Below, piece by piece: positions 62,371 to 64,000 of a stretch of DNA of 64,000 bases. Location of the stretch: NCBI GenBank assembly GCA_016705955.1, contig JADJKO010000006.1:288734-352733 (forward strand), given 5' to 3'. The position numbers and the translations under genes are program-made. The DNA is from Flavobacteriales bacterium. Its GTDB lineage: Bacteria > Bacteroidota > Bacteroidia > Flavobacteriales_F > PHOS-HE28. Under the pieces are notes generated by a model, which was not told the origin of the DNA, did not search any database, and was given only the letters and a program-made list of their open reading frames with translations. Position 1 is the stretch's first letter, and every line of letters starts with the position of its first letter.

Positions 62371-62373
62371 CTC

Positions 62374-62458
62374 TGGTACCCAGGGCGGGACTCGAACCCG
62401 CACGAATTGCTTCACTGGTGTTTGAGACCAGCGCGTCTACCGATTCCGCCACCTGGGT
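62374..62458 (-). tRNA. tRNA-Leu (CAA)
   Basis: An 85-nt class II tRNA. The acceptor stem ACCCAGG pairs with CCTGGGT and an encoded ACCA end. D arm GGCGGAATCGGTAGACGC, anticodon stem CTGGT/ACCAG with loop CTCAAAC (anticodon CAA), variable arm hairpin GAA-GCAA-TTC and T arm GCGGG-TTCGAGT-CCCGC are all present. It decodes UUG. Confidence 0.96.
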
Positions 62459-62521
62459 AGGTATTGGGGCGCCGAAGATAGCCGCTCAAGCTCGCTCGGA
62501 AAGCGATCGAGCAATGGTCCT

Positions 62522-63955
62522 TCACTCCGCACACCGTAGGAAACCATATCCCAAGGCTTCGTATCGGACTTTCGCTCCCGAGGGAAGGCCATCACGGTAC
62601 GATGCAGCAACTGAAGTGTGGAACATCATCGCGATGGGATCAGAGCAGTATTCGACCACTGTCCGTTCCGGAACATTCATCAGGGTTTGGGGAATCGTGT
62701 AGCGCGGTGCTACGATCTCCAATGGGCGGGTGCGGTCGAGCGAAAAGCGCAACGGAAGCAGGACAAGTGCAAGGGCGCCGATCCGACTCATCGATCGAAA
62801 AGTGCGCGTGGGAGAATGGAGTGAAGACCATTCGACAATGGCCGAACCCAATATGATGCATATCGCCGGGACCGAGATCGCGGTGTACCCGGGCATCTTC
62901 GTTCGTGCGAACGAGAACACAATGAAGGGCACAAGCCACCACAACAGCAATGCTGCGTGTTTCCTAGGCTCTTTCCGGAATGGAAGGAAGAAGAACCAGA
63001 GCAATGCGAGCGGTGCCAACTCGCCATTGATCATCGGCAATTGGACCCAGAAATAAGTCCATGGTCGACCATGGTCCTCGAGGCCCTCGGTGAAATGCCG
63101 CCAGTGAGCACTGGCGGTGATGGCAGCTTCTTCCGGAAAATGCGTCGTGGTGTACCACGTCCAAGGCAAGGCGATCAGCATCGCTGCCAGAAGCCCAACG
63201 ATGAGGCACTGCATCGCTCGATTTCGTTGAGACTGCTGCACGCGGAGGAGGAACGCGGAAGCGACCGGGACAACGATCAGCGCAGGCCAAGACTTGCTGA
63301 GGAAGGCAAGTCCGGTAAGCACACCGAAGGTGAGTGCCCATCGCATCGTTTGGTCCTTGGCCATCCGGAGTGCTGCGTAAATGGATGCGAGGACGAACAC
63401 CACAAGAAAGGTGTCCGGATGGTCGTTCGACGTTCGTCCGGATGCCAGTTCGATCAAATGACCCTGTACGGCGAAGAGGAGCGCCGACCAGAAGGCGATC
63501 CTCCGGTCGGACAACATCGCGGCGAGCGCATACAGGATCAACACCCCGACCATGGACAACAACACCGAGGGTATTCGGACCGCCCACGGCTCTGGTCCGA
63601 AGGTCTTTAGCGAGAGCGCGATCGCCCAGAGGGAAAGAGGAGGTTTGTTCAACCAGATCCGCGTGTTCGACCAGGTTCCATCACCGTGCGGAAGAACGGC
63701 ATCGTCATACAAGGTCGGCGTGAGCGGATGAGCGATCAGGTGCTTGGCCACAAGCGCATGATATTGTTCGTCCCATTCGTGCAAGCAAGGGTCCATTGAA
63801 GGACCAAACCGCAACAGGCCGGTACAAAGGGCAAGCACCGCAATGCACCTGCGGATCTTTCCGTGTTGATGGAGCCACCAAGCGCACGGCAAGAACGCGT
63901 AGCCGACCAAAGTCAACCAGCCTCCTGCGGGAATGCCAAGAACACCATCGTCCAT
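62522..63955 (-). CDS. GT39 family (ArnT/PMT-like) glycosyltransferase
   Basis: At least 477 residues with about ten or more transmembrane helices. The first loop holds the conserved acidic pair region (HEWDEQYHALVAKHL), typical of dolichyl-phosphate-mannose and ArnT transferases that use polyprenyl-linked sugars in the periplasm to modify lipid A or proteins. The frame is open beyond the ATG at 63955 to the window edge, so the true start could be outside. The stop is 64 bp from the tRNA on the same strand. Confidence 0.85.
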   Translation of the reverse strand: MDDGVLGIPAGGWLTLVGYAFLPCAWWLHQHGKIRRCIAVLALCTGLLRFGPSMDPCLHEWDEQYHALVAKHLIAHPLTPTLYDDAVLPHGDGTWSNTRIWLNKPPLSLWAIALSLKTFGPEPWAVRIPSVLLSMVGVLILYALAAMLSDRRIAFWSALLFAVQGHLIELASGRTSNDHPDTFLVVFVLASIYAALRMAKDQTMRWALTFGVLTGLAFLSKSWPALIVVPVASAFLLRVQQSQRNRAMQCLIVGLLAAMLIALPWTWYTTTHFPEEAAITASAHWRHFTEGLEDHGRPWTYFWVQLPMINGELAPLALLWFFFLPFRKEPRKHAALLLWWLVPFIVFSFARTKMPGYTAISVPAICIILGSAIVEWSSLHSPTRTFRSMSRIGALALVLLPLRFSLDRTRPLEIVAPRYTIPQTLMNVPERTVVEYCSDPIAMMFHTSVAASYRDGLPSGAKVRYEALGYGFLRCAE

Positions 63956-64000
63956 CCGAACGAAGATGCGACGAAGAATGTCAGAGAAGCTTGAGCAACC

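Noticed and set aside
1..64000. CRISPR array, prophage or insertion sequence
   Set aside because: No regularly spaced direct repeats, transposase, integrase or phage structural gene was recognised in the window.

Overview
The window is a GC-rich stretch (about 60% by eye) of a Bacteroidota chromosome, most likely an uncultured Flavobacteriales-type lineage. The evidence is the set of family markers. There are four secreted proteins with type IX secretion (T9SS) C-terminal sorting domains. Two fusions typical of the phylum are present: MurF-alanine racemase and DAHP synthase-chorismate mutase. DUF4270, DUF4271, a SusC-less TonB receptor and Bacteroidota-style promoters (-7 box TAnnTTTG or TAnTTTCG) also occur. 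No rRNA, phage, insertion sequence or CRISPR array is visible; there is one tRNA-Leu(CAA).

Layout. 1-4.2 kb: 3' part of an fdhD/tag/GNAT unit and a delta-60-repeat T9SS protein. 4.5-15.4 kb: a tight three-gene operon for cell-envelope proteins (an outer-membrane barrel, a 2355-residue exported protein and a fibronectin-III-like protein), followed by a convergent NarL/LuxR regulator and a propeller-type sensor kinase (15.4-19.2 kb). 19.3-23.2 kb: nucleoid-associated protein, mobA, moeA and a TauE/SafE permease. 23.2-32.4 kb: a VCBS-repeat T9SS protein, aroG-chorismate mutase, a STAS/SEC14-like protein, a GEVED T9SS protein, a quinone-reductase-like MDR enzyme, rsmI, an M28 peptidase and a hypothetical gene. 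32.5-36.3 kb: tdk, murF-alr and a HepT/MntA toxin-antitoxin pair. 36.3-41.8 kb: a heme-type TonB receptor and an S8 protease. 41.9-45.2 kb: LPS/O-antigen genes (GT2, GT9, O-antigen ligase). 45.2-49.0 kb: DUF4271-hemD-rnpA-yidD-S41. 49.0-54.6 kb: a glutaryl-CoA-dehydrogenase-like gene and the overlapping panC-UPF0104-rfaE2-radA operon. 54.7-58.7 kb: a GT5-like gene, DUF4270 and glmS. 58.7-64 kb: TM2 protein, superoxide dismutase, a small lipoprotein, a second S41 protease, dCMP deaminase, tRNA-Leu and a GT39.

Most of the window is housekeeping plus envelope biogenesis. The least explained part is the 4.5-15.4 kb operon. Three genes (rnpA, the UPF0104 gene, DUF4270) each carry a single-base frameshift within 9 kb. 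Because rnpA is normally essential, assembly or sequencing error is the likeliest cause. Several genes have a -7 box only 4-6 nt before the start codon, which suggests leaderless transcripts.
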